Of a stretch of 64,000 bases of DNA, positions 1 through 7,854 are shown piece by piece. Within the stretch, counting starts at the first letter, position 1; the number at the start of each line of letters is the position of its first letter. The notes below the pieces were generated by a model, which made no database searches, was not told the DNA's origin, and was given only the letters and a program-made list of their open reading frames with translations. Source of the stretch: Desulfatibacillum sp. (GTDB lineage Bacteria > Desulfobacterota > Desulfobacteria > Desulfobacterales > SpSt-501); contig DYEU01000032.1 of the NCBI GenBank assembly GCA_020725555.1, positions 408,949 through 472,948 on the forward strand, read 5' to 3'. A program made the translations under genes and the position numbers.

Positions 1-55
1 CTGCCCCGACTTCGCCATCGATGTGCGGGAAAAGTCCGCCGAGGGGAGGTCCTGA
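1..55 (+). CDS. korD: 2-oxoacid:ferredoxin oxidoreductase ferredoxin-like (delta) subunit, 3' end only
   Basis: Reading from base 2, the frame gives CPDFAIDV and ends at TGA 53-55. A terminal CPDFAI-type segment is typical of the small 4Fe-4S ferredoxin-like subunit of ketoglutarate-type 2-oxoacid oxidoreductases, where the last Cys-Pro belongs to a cluster-binding motif. The alpha subunit starts 1 nt after this stop, so the two are certainly cotranscribed. Only 17 codons lie in the window, so the call rests mainly on that short motif and on the following korABC genes. Confidence 0.7.
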   Translation, partial: CPDFAIDVREKSAEGRS

Positions 56-56
56 T

Positions 57-1232
57 ATGAAACGCTTTCTGGAAACGGGCAATTTCGCCATCACCGAGGG
101 TGCCATCCTGGCCGGGTGCCGTTTTTTCTGCGGCTACCCCATCACCCCCGCCACGGAGCTGGCCGAAGCCATGAGCCTGCGGTTGCCCCAGGTCGGGGGC
201 GTTTACCTGCAGGCCGAGGACGAGTGCGCGGCCATGCATCTGTGCATCGGGGCCTCGCTGGGCGGCATGAAATCGATGACGGCCACCTCCGGGCCCGGCT
301 TTATCCTCTATGCCGACCCCTACGGCTGGGCCCTGGGCTGCGAGACGCCGATGGTGGTCTTGAACTCGGGCCGCGTCGGCCCGGTGTCCGGGATCACCGG
401 GGCGCCGGGACAGGGCGAGTTCTACCTCACCCGCTACCCCACCCAGGGCGGCAACTTCGAGACGGTCGTTCTCGCCCCCAACTCGGCCCAGGAAAGCATG
501 AAGGTCGTGGTCGACGCCTTCTATCTCTCCGAGCGCCTGCGAATGCCGATCACCGTGCTCGCCGACCAGCTGATCACCGACGGCATGGAGGACATCTCCG
601 TTCCGGAGACCGAGGAAGAGATGAAGGAGATGGGCTTCCGCGTTTGGCCGCGGAGCTACCACCGCGGCCCGGATTTCTATCCGGCGACCGACGCCCTGGA
701 CATCCCGCCGGTGCAGATGGGCCACAACACGGGGGCGCTCTGCTCGGACTGGACCCCCACCGAGGAAGGCTACGACATCGAGGAGGTCGAAGCCCACCAC
801 AAGCACGCCTACCGCCTGATCTACAAGGTCCGCAACAACCGCCACCTGTTCAGCGACATGCACGAGAAGCGGCATATGGGCGACGACCCGGATCTCGTGG
901 TGGTCTCCTTCGGCACCCCCTCCCGCGTCGTCAACACCGCGGTCGACCGCGCCCGCGCCGAAGGCCTCAAGGTCGGCGCCCTGAGGCTGATCAACCTCTG
1001 GCCTTTCCCCGACGAGCTCTTCCGGCGGCGCACGACCTACCTCGTGGTCGAACTCAACTGGGACGGGCAGCTGGTCCGGGAAGTCCAGCGGGCGGCCGCC
1101 GAGGGGTCCAAGGTCCACTTCCTGGGCGTCTGCGGGGACCTGCCGACCATCCCCGACCTGATGGAGACCTTTACCAAACTGCTCAAGAACCAGCCCCTTT
1201 CCCGCAAGGGCTGGGAGTTGGAGGCATGGTGA
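57..1232 (+). CDS. korA: 2-oxoacid:ferredoxin oxidoreductase subunit alpha
   Basis: This 391-residue cytoplasmic protein is the alpha subunit of a ketoglutarate-type 2-oxoacid:ferredoxin oxidoreductase, which decarboxylates a 2-oxoacid to its acyl-CoA and reduces ferredoxin. The N-terminal domain carries GYPITPATE and EDECAAMH near residues 25-60, typical of the pyrimidine-binding alpha domain. The C-terminal third holds the transketolase-C-like part. The ATG at 57 follows a GGGGAGG motif and is preferred to the upstream ATG at 21, which lies inside korD. Length matches KorA. The true 2-oxoacid (2-oxoglutarate, a branched or an aryl oxoacid) cannot be read from sequence. Confidence 0.9.
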   Translation: MKRFLETGNFAITEGAILAGCRFFCGYPITPATELAEAMSLRLPQVGGVYLQAEDECAAMHLCIGASLGGMKSMTATSGPGFILYADPYGWALGCETPMVVLNSGRVGPVSGITGAPGQGEFYLTRYPTQGGNFETVVLAPNSAQESMKVVVDAFYLSERLRMPITVLADQLITDGMEDISVPETEEEMKEMGFRVWPRSYHRGPDFYPATDALDIPPVQMGHNTGALCSDWTPTEEGYDIEEVEAHHKHAYRLIYKVRNNRHLFSDMHEKRHMGDDPDLVVVSFGTPSRVVNTAVDRARAEGLKVGALRLINLWPFPDELFRRRTTYLVVELNWDGQLVREVQRAAAEGSKVHFLGVCGDLPTIPDLMETFTKLLKNQPLSRKGWELEAW

Positions 1233-2080
1233 TGGCATACGCATCCTCGGTTCTCGTCGACAAGTATCTGCGCACCCGGAAGATCCCCTCCACGGCCTGT
1301 TCCGGATGCGGGCTGGGCATGAATCACAAGATCATCGTCCAGGCCATCGCCGAGCTGGGCCTGGAGACCCAGGACATCATCTGGGGGACCTCGATCGGCT
1401 GCGCCGGAAGGCAGACCTTCGGCACCTGGAAGGGCGACGGCTTCGCCGGCACCCACGGCCGCGTCTACGCCATCGCCCGGGGGCTGCGGGTGACCCTGCC
1501 GCCGGAGAAGAAGCTCATCCTGACCGTGGGCGACGGCGACGCCTTCGGCATCGGGCTGCTGCACCTCATCCATTGCGCGCGCTCGAACGCCTCCATGACC
1601 GTCGTCGTCAACGACAACCTGGGCTACCAGTCGACCGGCGGCCAGTTCGGGTTCACCACCCCCCAGGGGGCGAAAACCGACTCCAGCCCCTACGGCATGT
1701 TCGAGCACAACCTGATGTCCGAGGGGATGGATGTGCTCGACATCCTCAAGGCGGCCGGGGCGACCTTCCTGGCGCGCCACGTGGCCATGGAAGGGCAGGC
1801 GGTCGTCGAAACGATGAAAAAGGCGATATCCAACCCGGGCTTTTCGCTCGTCCACATGCCCTACCCCTGCCCGACGAACTTCGCCGCGCGCCACCTCGGC
1901 TCCCGGGTGCAGGTTAACATCTACAACTGGATCAAGGATCATGCCGCGCCCATGGGGCAGGAGAAGCCGGACACCATCTGGCGCACCGGCATCTACCACG
2001 ACGCCCGCGGGGCGAGGCCCGAATTTTCCGAGCACGTCTGGGAAGCGGTCAACCGCATCAGGAGGACGGGAAGACTATGA
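1232..2080 (+). CDS. korB: 2-oxoacid:ferredoxin oxidoreductase subunit beta
   Basis: This 282-residue protein is the thiamine-diphosphate-binding beta subunit that pairs with KorA. Cluster-ligand-like cysteines sit at the N-terminus (ACSGCG) with a further one in GCAGR, and the ThDP/Mg motif GDGD followed by NDN lies near residues 105-135. Two in-frame ATGs exist at 1226 and 1232. GGAGG at 1220-1224 is 7 nt before the second and only 1 nt before the first, so 1232 is preferred. It then overlaps the korA stop by one base (TGATG). The 3' end overlaps korC by ATGA, showing translational coupling. Confidence 0.9.
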   Translation: MAYASSVLVDKYLRTRKIPSTACSGCGLGMNHKIIVQAIAELGLETQDIIWGTSIGCAGRQTFGTWKGDGFAGTHGRVYAIARGLRVTLPPEKKLILTVGDGDAFGIGLLHLIHCARSNASMTVVVNDNLGYQSTGGQFGFTTPQGAKTDSSPYGMFEHNLMSEGMDVLDILKAAGATFLARHVAMEGQAVVETMKKAISNPGFSLVHMPYPCPTNFAARHLGSRVQVNIYNWIKDHAAPMGQEKPDTIWRTGIYHDARGARPEFSEHVWEAVNRIRRTGRL

Positions 2081-2613
2081 AAGATCGAACCGAAATCGTC
2101 GCCAGCGGCTTCGGCGGGCAGGGGGTGGTCCGTCTCGGCCAGACCCTCGGTGAGGCGGCCGTCAAGCAGGGGCTGCGGGTCACCATGCTCAAAAGCCATG
2201 GAACCGAGATGCGCGGGGGATACGTCCGCAGCCAGGTCGTGCTCTCCCAAAAGCCGATCGACTCGCCGATGTGCGAGAACCCGGACGTTTTTCTCGCCCT
2301 GTCGGCCGCGGCCTACAAACGCTTCAAGGACACCGTCCCCCCCGAGGGGCTGATCCTCTACGACCCCGCCTTCGTGGCAGAGGTGGACACCGGCCTGAAA
2401 TGCCGGCAGAAGCCGCTTCCGGCGAAGGATCTCGCGGTCAAGCACTTCAAGCGCCCTCTCTTTGCGAACGCGATCGCGCTGGGGGCGTTGTCCCGGCTGC
2501 TCGAGGGCCGCCTCGACAAAGACAAGGTGCTCGAGAGCTTTCTCGAGGTCATCCCGAAGTACAAGGAGGAAAACCGGGCGGCATTCGAGCTGGGCTACCG
2601 GCAGGTCGAGTGA
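2077..2613 (+). CDS. korC: 2-oxoacid:ferredoxin oxidoreductase subunit gamma
   Basis: This 178-residue gamma subunit completes the four-subunit KorDABC complex. It shows the family's N-terminal GFGGQGVV motif and the segment SHGTEMRGG near residue 48, typical of the pyruvate/ketoisovalerate oxidoreductase gamma domain that contributes to CoA binding. It begins in an ATGA overlap with korB. The next gene, a CoA-transferase, follows after a 113-nt gap with its own strong ribosome-binding site. Length is normal for the family and nothing is degenerate. Confidence 0.88.
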   Translation: MKDRTEIVASGFGGQGVVRLGQTLGEAAVKQGLRVTMLKSHGTEMRGGYVRSQVVLSQKPIDSPMCENPDVFLALSAAAYKRFKDTVPPEGLILYDPAFVAEVDTGLKCRQKPLPAKDLAVKHFKRPLFANAIALGALSRLLEGRLDKDKVLESFLEVIPKYKEENRAAFELGYRQVE

Positions 2614-2726
2614 GGATCCGGAGAGCCGGCGCCCCTCGCGGGGTGCCGGCTCCGCCGTTTTTGGAGGCCGAGCGCACGAAAGCGGTCGGCCGGGCGAACC
2701 CCTTCGCTGCGGAGGAGAGCGCAGGA

Positions 2727-4448
2727 ATGCAAAGCAAGCTGATGAGCACCCGCGATGCCGTCGCCCGCTTCATCCGGCCCGGCATGCATGTCGGTTTCGG
2801 CGGATTTTCCCTCTGTCGAAACGCGATGAGCGTTTCGCACGAGATCATCCGTCAGGGGATCGGCGACCTGCATGTCTCAAGCGTCAACCCGGCCTACGCG
2901 GTGGACATCCTGATCGGCGCGGGGCTGGTCCGTGCGGTCGAGTCGGGATGCCTCAACATGGAGCGCCTGGGGCTGCCGCGGAACTTCTGCCGCGCGGTGG
3001 AGGACGGCACCCTCAAGTCCGAGGACTACGAGCACCTGGGGATGACCCTGCGCTATCTCGCGGGCGCCCTCGGGCTCACCTTCATCCCGACCAAGGTGGA
3101 ACTCGGCTCGGACATCATCGCCCACCAGGTCCTCGAGGGAAAGAAGCTGGAAATCGCCCCCTGCCCGTTCACCGGGGAACGCTACGTCGTGTTGCCGGCC
3201 TGCACGCCGGAGGTGGCCGTCATTTTCGTCACCCGGGCCGACGAGACCGGAAACGCGCAGATCGAAGGGACCGCCTTCGCCGACGAGTACATCGCCAAGG
3301 CCTCCCGCCGCATCCTCGTGGTCGCCGAGGAGATCGTCTCGACCGAGGACATCCGCAGCCGGCCTCAGGAGACGGTGATCCCCTCCTACCGGGTCGATGC
3401 GGTGATCCACGAGCCCTGGGGGGCGCACCCCACCTCCTCGCCGGGACATTACGACTACGACTACGAGGCACTGCAGGAATACCAGCACGCCGCCCGCGAC
3501 CCGGAGGCGTTCCGGGGCTACATCCGGCGCTACGTGCTGGAGACGAAGGACTTCAAGGAATACCTCGATCGGGCGCTCACCCCCTCGCGCATGCAGCGGC
3601 TGCGCAACGACCCGCGCCTGGGGTACTCGGCCGAGATCGCCGAGGTGGTCACCTGCGGCGGCTTCACGGGGGACCTGCCCGACGAGTGCACGCGCAACGA
3701 GATGATGATCGCCGCGGCCTCCCGCGAAATCCGCGACGGCGAGGTGGCGATCGTCGGCACGGGGCTGCCGATGGCGGCGACGACGCTCGCCATGCACACC
3801 CACGCCCCGAACCTGAATTACATCGTCGAGACCGGGATCGGCCAGCTCATGCCGATGCACGCCTCGCTCTCCGTCGCCGACACCCGGCTCCTCGGGGCGG
3901 CGCGGCCCGCCTTCGTGCGCAATATCCTCGAGGCCCTGGGCTTCCTCGTCCAGCGCGGGCTGGCCGACCTGGGCTTTCTCGGGGGGGCGCAAATCGACAT
4001 GTACGGGAACCTGAACGCCACCTGCATCGGCGATTACCACCGGCCGAAGAAGCGCTTTCCCGGAAGCGGCGGCGCCAACCCGATCGCCTCGAGCGCCAAG
4101 CGCGTGCTCATCATCATCCGCCACGAGAAACGCCGCTTCCTCGAACGCGTGGAATACATCACGAGCCCCGGCCACCTGAGCGGCGGCGACTCGCGGCAGA
4201 AAGCCGGGCTGCGGGGCGGGGGGCCGGATCGGGTGATCACGGACCTCGGGGTGATGGACTTCGAGCCCGAGACCAAGCGCATGCGCGTCATCTCGCTGCA
4301 CCCGGGCGTCACCCGCGAAAAGATCCAGGAGGCGACCGGCTTTCCGCTCCTGTTTGCCCCCGAAATCGCCACCACGCCGCTGCCCACGGCCGAGGAGCTG
4401 TCGATCCTGCGCACCAAGGTGGGCCGGGTGTATCTGGGGGCGGAGTGA
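2727..4448 (+). CDS. family I CoA-transferase, alpha and beta subunits fused in one chain
   Basis: This 573-residue protein joins both halves of a glutaconate/3-oxoacid-type CoA-transferase. Residues about 1-310 match the A subunit (VGFGGFSLCRNAMS, and the later FADEYIAKASRRILVV). Residues about 320-573 match the B subunit, with NEMMIAAASREIRDGE and a VETG motif whose Glu corresponds to the acyl-CoA-forming residue of the family. GGAGGAGAG lies 8 nt before ATG 2727; the long upstream ORF extension overlaps korC and is rejected. The window also carries a split pair of the same family at 26216-27986. Its place between kor and tct genes suggests that it activates the imported acid as a CoA ester. 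Acceptor and donor are unknown. Confidence 0.85.
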   Translation: MQSKLMSTRDAVARFIRPGMHVGFGGFSLCRNAMSVSHEIIRQGIGDLHVSSVNPAYAVDILIGAGLVRAVESGCLNMERLGLPRNFCRAVEDGTLKSEDYEHLGMTLRYLAGALGLTFIPTKVELGSDIIAHQVLEGKKLEIAPCPFTGERYVVLPACTPEVAVIFVTRADETGNAQIEGTAFADEYIAKASRRILVVAEEIVSTEDIRSRPQETVIPSYRVDAVIHEPWGAHPTSSPGHYDYDYEALQEYQHAARDPEAFRGYIRRYVLETKDFKEYLDRALTPSRMQRLRNDPRLGYSAEIAEVVTCGGFTGDLPDECTRNEMMIAAASREIRDGEVAIVGTGLPMAATTLAMHTHAPNLNYIVETGIGQLMPMHASLSVADTRLLGAARPAFVRNILEALGFLVQRGLADLGFLGGAQIDMYGNLNATCIGDYHRPKKRFPGSGGANPIASSAKRVLIIIRHEKRRFLERVEYITSPGHLSGGDSRQKAGLRGGGPDRVITDLGVMDFEPETKRMRVISLHPGVTREKIQEATGFPLLFAPEIATTPLPTAEELSILRTKVGRVYLGAE

Positions 4449-4527
4449 GGGCCGCCGGAAAAAGAGAACCGCAACGGCCCCGTCGGGCCGAGCCCAAACC
4501 GCAACCTTGCGACACAAGGAGGCTCCC

Positions 4528-5493
4528 ATGAAGCAACGCTTGCTGCTCTGCGCTTTCCTTTGTTTCCTGGTGCTCTTCGGCGGCTATGCCGGCGCGCTCG
4601 CGCAGGAGAAATACCCCTCGCGGCCCATCGACTTCATCTGCACCTGGGGGGTGGGCGGCGGGTCCGACCAGATGGTCCGCACGCTCGCCAAGCTGACCGA
4701 GCCCATCCTCGGCGTTCCGCTGCCGGTCTCCAACAAGCCGGGGGCCTCGGGGAACTCGGGGACCACGGATCTTCTGGCCGCCAAGGAGGACGGCTACACG
4801 ATCGCCAACTACATCGCCGACACGCTCGCGACCGTCGCCGCCGGGCAAACCCGGTACAAGTCCGAGGACATCGAGTGGATCGTCCGCACCCAGAACATGC
4901 CTTCCTTCCTCTTCGTGAAGACCGACGGCCCCTTCGCCGACATCCACGCCCTGCTCAAGGCCGTCAAGGAAAACCCCAACAAGATCAAAATGGCCGGCCT
5001 GGGTTTCGGGACGATCGACGACATCACCCTGCGTTACCTCGCCAGCAAGGGCTACAAAATGACCCTCGTGCCCAACCCCAACCCGGGCGAGCGCTACGCC
5101 TCGGTTTTGGGCGGGCACAACGAGGTGCTCTACGAGCAGGCGGGGGACATCCGCCAATATCTGGAGGCCAAGCAGCTCAAGCCGGTCATCGTCTTCGCCG
5201 AGAAGCGCTTTCCGGCATTCCCGGAGGTTCCCTGTTCCAAGGAGCTCGGCTTCGAGATCTTCATGCCGCAGTTCCGCTGCGTCATCGCCAAGAAAGGCGT
5301 CCCCGCCGACCGGGTCAAGATCCTCTCCGACGCCTTCGTCAAGGCCATGCAGACGCCCGAGTGGAAGAAGTTCAACCAGGAGCAGTACGCCGATGAGGCC
5401 TCCACGCTGGCCGGCCCCGAGTTCGGCCGGTGGGTGGACGGCGAGCTGAAGACCATGCAGCGGCTGATGAAGGAGTTCGGCATCCTCAAGTAG
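4528..5493 (+). CDS. tctC: tripartite tricarboxylate transporter substrate-binding protein (TctC family)
   Basis: This 321-residue periplasmic binding protein starts with a signal peptide: basic MKQR, then a hydrophobic core ending at ALAQ. The mature part opens with YPSRPIDFICTWGVGGGSD, the TctC/Bug-family signature in which the loop after the first strand binds the carboxylate. AAGGAGG sits 8 nt before the ATG. The permease genes tctB and tctA follow at 20 and 18 nt, giving the standard CBA order. The ligand is probably a di- or tricarboxylate or aromatic acid. Bug proteins vary widely, so the substrate is not predictable. Confidence 0.9.
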   Translation: MKQRLLLCAFLCFLVLFGGYAGALAQEKYPSRPIDFICTWGVGGGSDQMVRTLAKLTEPILGVPLPVSNKPGASGNSGTTDLLAAKEDGYTIANYIADTLATVAAGQTRYKSEDIEWIVRTQNMPSFLFVKTDGPFADIHALLKAVKENPNKIKMAGLGFGTIDDITLRYLASKGYKMTLVPNPNPGERYASVLGGHNEVLYEQAGDIRQYLEAKQLKPVIVFAEKRFPAFPEVPCSKELGFEIFMPQFRCVIAKKGVPADRVKILSDAFVKAMQTPEWKKFNQEQYADEASTLAGPEFGRWVDGELKTMQRLMKEFGILK

Positions 5494-5513
5494 CCGGGGC
5501 TTCGGAGGGGATC

Positions 5514-6047
5514 ATGGATACGTCGAGCGACCGGGCGGGGGCGCGTTGGGCGACCCTGCTGAAAGGGCCGGTGGCGGTCCTTCTCTTCGGCGCCGCGGTC
5601 TACCTGTACGCCGACCGCAGCATCGACCTTCCCCCGCCCGGCCAGCTGGGCGGGGCCTTCTGGCCCAAATTGTGCGCCGTGGGGATGGCCGTCGCCGGCG
5701 TGCTCAAGGCGTGGGAAGCGATCCGCGCCCGGGGGCGGCCCCCGGAAGAGGGGGCCGCCTGCAAAGACATGGACAACCGCAAGCTCTTCCTGATGATTCT
5801 GCTCATCGTGCTTGTGGTGCCGGCGATCGCCATGTTGGGCTTCCCGCTTGCCACCGCACTGTTCATCGGGATCTTTCTCCGCCTCGCGGGCGCCCGGGGG
5901 CGCCTCATGCTGCCGCTGGTCTCGCTGGGGGGGACGGTGTTCCTCCTCTATCTCTTCGTCAAGATCGTCTATCTCCCCCTGCCGAAGGGGGAATGGTTTT
6001 TCGAGGATTTGACCCTCACGCTTTACCGCGCGCTCTTCATTCTGTGA
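5514..6047 (+). CDS. tctB: tripartite tricarboxylate transporter small permease subunit
   Basis: This is a 177-residue inner-membrane protein with four predicted hydrophobic segments, near residues 15-35, 45-60, 90-120 and 135-155. That matches the small TctB subunit, which supports the large TctA channel. Sequence conservation in this family is low, so the call depends on size, topology and position between tctC and tctA. The ATG follows GGAGGGG. No anomalies were seen. Confidence 0.83.
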   Translation: MDTSSDRAGARWATLLKGPVAVLLFGAAVYLYADRSIDLPPPGQLGGAFWPKLCAVGMAVAGVLKAWEAIRARGRPPEEGAACKDMDNRKLFLMILLIVLVVPAIAMLGFPLATALFIGIFLRLAGARGRLMLPLVSLGGTVFLLYLFVKIVYLPLPKGEWFFEDLTLTLYRALFIL

Positions 6048-6065
6048 GGCAAGGGGAGGCGCCCC

Positions 6066-7589
6066 ATGAATGGCTTGGAACTGTTTTGGGTCGGTCTGGC
6101 GAACGCGTTTTCCCCGTTGAATTTCCTGATGATGCTCACGGGCCTGGTGATCGGCGTGCTGGCGGGGGCGCTGCCGGGGATCACGATGCTGAACGCCATC
6201 GTGCTCGTCCTCCCCTTCACCTACTCCATGGACATCGTTCCTTCCCTGCTCCTGATGACGGCCGTCTACGGCGGGGGCATTTTCGGCGGCTCGATCACGG
6301 GCATCCTCTTCAACATCCCGGGGGACCCGATGAACGTGCCGGCGACCTGGGAAGGCTACGCCCTGCACCGCAAGGGCCACGTGGCCAAGGCGCTCGGCGT
6401 CGCCATCATGGCCTCCGCCCTGGGGGGGTTTTTGAGCTGCCTCGTGATGACCCTGGTCTCCCCTCCCTTCGCCCGGGTGGCGCTCTCCTTTTCGGCGACC
6501 GAGTATTTCGCGGTCGTCTTTCTCGGTCTCGTCAGCGTGGTCGTCATCAACACCCGCTCCGTCGCCTCCTCGCTGGTGTGCCTCTTTCTGGGGATGCTGC
6601 TCGGCACGATCGGCATCGACGACACCTTCGGCTCGGCGAGGTTCACCTTCAATTCCCGGCTGCTCGAGACCGGGATCAACTTCACCATCGTGCTGATCGG
6701 GCTCTTTGCGATCGGGGAAGTGCTCGAGCAGCTTTGCGAACGCGACAAGATTCCCGACCAGGGGCTCAAGGAGCGGCCGAAGGTTTCGCTCATGACGCCG
6801 CGGGAAGTCTGGGCCTTCAAAGGCCCCCTGCTGCGGGGTTTCGGCAGCGGCACGATGATCGGGATGATTCCCGGCGCGGGCGCGACCGTCGCTTCCTTCG
6901 TGAGCTACGGGATCGAGCGCCAGGTGAGCCGCAAACCGGAAGAGTTCGGCAAAGGCTCCTGGGACGGGTTGAATGCGACCAGCTCGGCCATCAACGCCTC
7001 CACCGGCGGGGCGATGATTCCGCTCTTGACCCTGGGGATCCCGGGGAGCGGGGCGACGGCCGTGATGATGGGCGCTTTTCTCATGCACGGGATCCAGCCC
7101 GGGCCGCTCCTCTTCGACAAGGCGCCCGAGTCGGTCTACACCATTTTCGCCGGCATGCTCCTCTGCAACCTCATCATGATCTTCGCCGGCTGGGTCTGCT
7201 CCAAATTTTTCTCGGAACTGATGCGCGTGCCGGAAACCATCATGGGCGCGTTCATCATCGTCTTCTGCTTCGTCGGCGCCTATGCCTTGCGAAACGACAC
7301 CTCGGACCTCTGGTACATGGCCTTTTTCGGGGTCCTGGGCTACTTCATGCGGCGCTACCGTCTGCCCATCCCCCCCCTCGTCCTGGGCATCATTCTGGGG
7401 CCGCTTGCGGAGCGCTATTTCCTGACGGCGATGATCGCCTCGAACAACGACGTGAGCGTCTTTTTCACCCGCCCGGTGAGCGCGGGGATCCTTCTGGTCT
7501 CGATCGGCATGCTCTTCTGGCCGCTCCTGCAGGCGAGGATGAACCGCCGCAAAGCCGCCGCGCAGGCGGCGGCCGTCGCCGGCTCATGA
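6066..7589 (+). CDS. tctA: tripartite tricarboxylate transporter large permease subunit
   Basis: This 507-residue integral membrane protein is the channel-forming TctA subunit. Family features are the early GVLAGALPGIT motif near residue 27, GGSITGILFNIPGDP near residue 80, and the repeated GMIPGAGATVASF near residue 265, which reflects the internal duplication of the family. About 11-12 transmembrane helices are visible. AAGGGGAGG lies 8 nt before the ATG. It is the last recognised gene of the kor-CoA-transferase-tct run. The arginine leader region follows. Confidence 0.92.
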   Translation: MNGLELFWVGLANAFSPLNFLMMLTGLVIGVLAGALPGITMLNAIVLVLPFTYSMDIVPSLLLMTAVYGGGIFGGSITGILFNIPGDPMNVPATWEGYALHRKGHVAKALGVAIMASALGGFLSCLVMTLVSPPFARVALSFSATEYFAVVFLGLVSVVVINTRSVASSLVCLFLGMLLGTIGIDDTFGSARFTFNSRLLETGINFTIVLIGLFAIGEVLEQLCERDKIPDQGLKERPKVSLMTPREVWAFKGPLLRGFGSGTMIGMIPGAGATVASFVSYGIERQVSRKPEEFGKGSWDGLNATSSAINASTGGAMIPLLTLGIPGSGATAVMMGAFLMHGIQPGPLLFDKAPESVYTIFAGMLLCNLIMIFAGWVCSKFFSELMRVPETIMGAFIIVFCFVGAYALRNDTSDLWYMAFFGVLGYFMRRYRLPIPPLVLGIILGPLAERYFLTAMIASNNDVSVFFTRPVSAGILLVSIGMLFWPLLQARMNRRKAAAQAAAVAGS

Positions 7590-7619
7590 GCAAGGCGGCC
7601 GCCCGCCCCGGGTTTTCCC

Positions 7620-7648
7620 TTGACAGGCCGGCTTCCCTTTGCCATAAG
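7620..7648 (+). promoter_or_regulatory. sigma-70-type promoter for the arginine leader and operon
   Basis: TTGACA (7620-7625) is separated by 17 nt from CATAAG (7643-7648), a perfect -35 box and a 4/6 -10 box. The predicted start is near 7655, about 25 nt before the leader peptide ATG. The promoter begins 31 nt after the tctA stop and points into the argG leader. Confidence 0.65.
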
Positions 7649-7678
7649 GCGGCAGCAGATGCGAGGAAACGAGCGCAG

Positions 7679-7765
7679 ATGAAGACCGGGTTTGAACGAC
7701 GCCTCCGTACCCGTCGCCGTAGCAGCCGGCCGCGGCCGGGTGTTTTCCGCGTCGGACCCGATTGA
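7679..7765 (+). CDS. arginine-rich leader peptide of the argG operon
   Basis: This is a 28-codon ORF ([16 protein letters not shown]... ending in GPD and TGA) containing nine arginines. Five of them fall within codons 8-14 and three (12-14) are consecutive. It lies between a good promoter and a strong terminator directly upstream of argG, the place and size of classical amino-acid leader peptides. Low charged tRNA-Arg would stall a ribosome around codons 12-14. A weak GAGG site lies 12 nt upstream of the ATG. The ORF track shows it only as the tail of a longer meaningless frame. The product is probably regulatory and has no function of its own. Confidence 0.75.
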   Translation: MKTGFERRLRTRRRSSRPRPGVFRVGPD

Positions 7766-7803
7766 TCCGACCCCTCGTTTCGACGACGACGAAAACCCCG
7801 GCC
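7726..7803 (+). promoter_or_regulatory. antiterminator and competing protector hairpin of the arginine attenuator
   Basis: GGCCGGGTGTTTTC (7734-7747) pairs with GAAAACCCCGGCC (7791-7803) in 13 base pairs with a single bulged T. This would consume the 5' arm of the terminator. The same upstream segment can instead pair with CCGGCC at 7726-7731, forming a protector hairpin. A ribosome stalled at Arg codons 12-14 would cover 7726-7731 and favour the antiterminator. A ribosome reaching the stop at 7763 would mask 7734-7747 and favour termination. Confidence 0.7.
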
Positions 7804-7820
7804 CAGGCCGGGGTTTTTTT
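7792..7820 (+). terminator. intrinsic terminator in the argG leader (attenuator)
   Basis: AAAACCCCGGCC (7792-7803) and GGCCGGGGTTTT (7806-7817) form a perfect 12-bp stem with a minimal loop, ending in seven T residues (7814-7820). This is the only textbook factor-independent terminator I found in the window. It lies only 34 nt before the argG start, so it must be bypassed for argG to be expressed from the 7620 promoter. It could also insulate argG from the tct operon. Confidence 0.85.
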
Positions 7821-7854
7821 ATGCCCCAAGACACAACGGAGGAGGATTCGGCCG

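Noticed and set aside
2271-2726. N-terminal 152-residue extension of the fused CoA-transferase ORF
   Set aside because: It lies within korC in another frame and has an out-of-phase Arg/Pro-rich translation, while GGAGGAGAG and ATG 2727 mark the true start.
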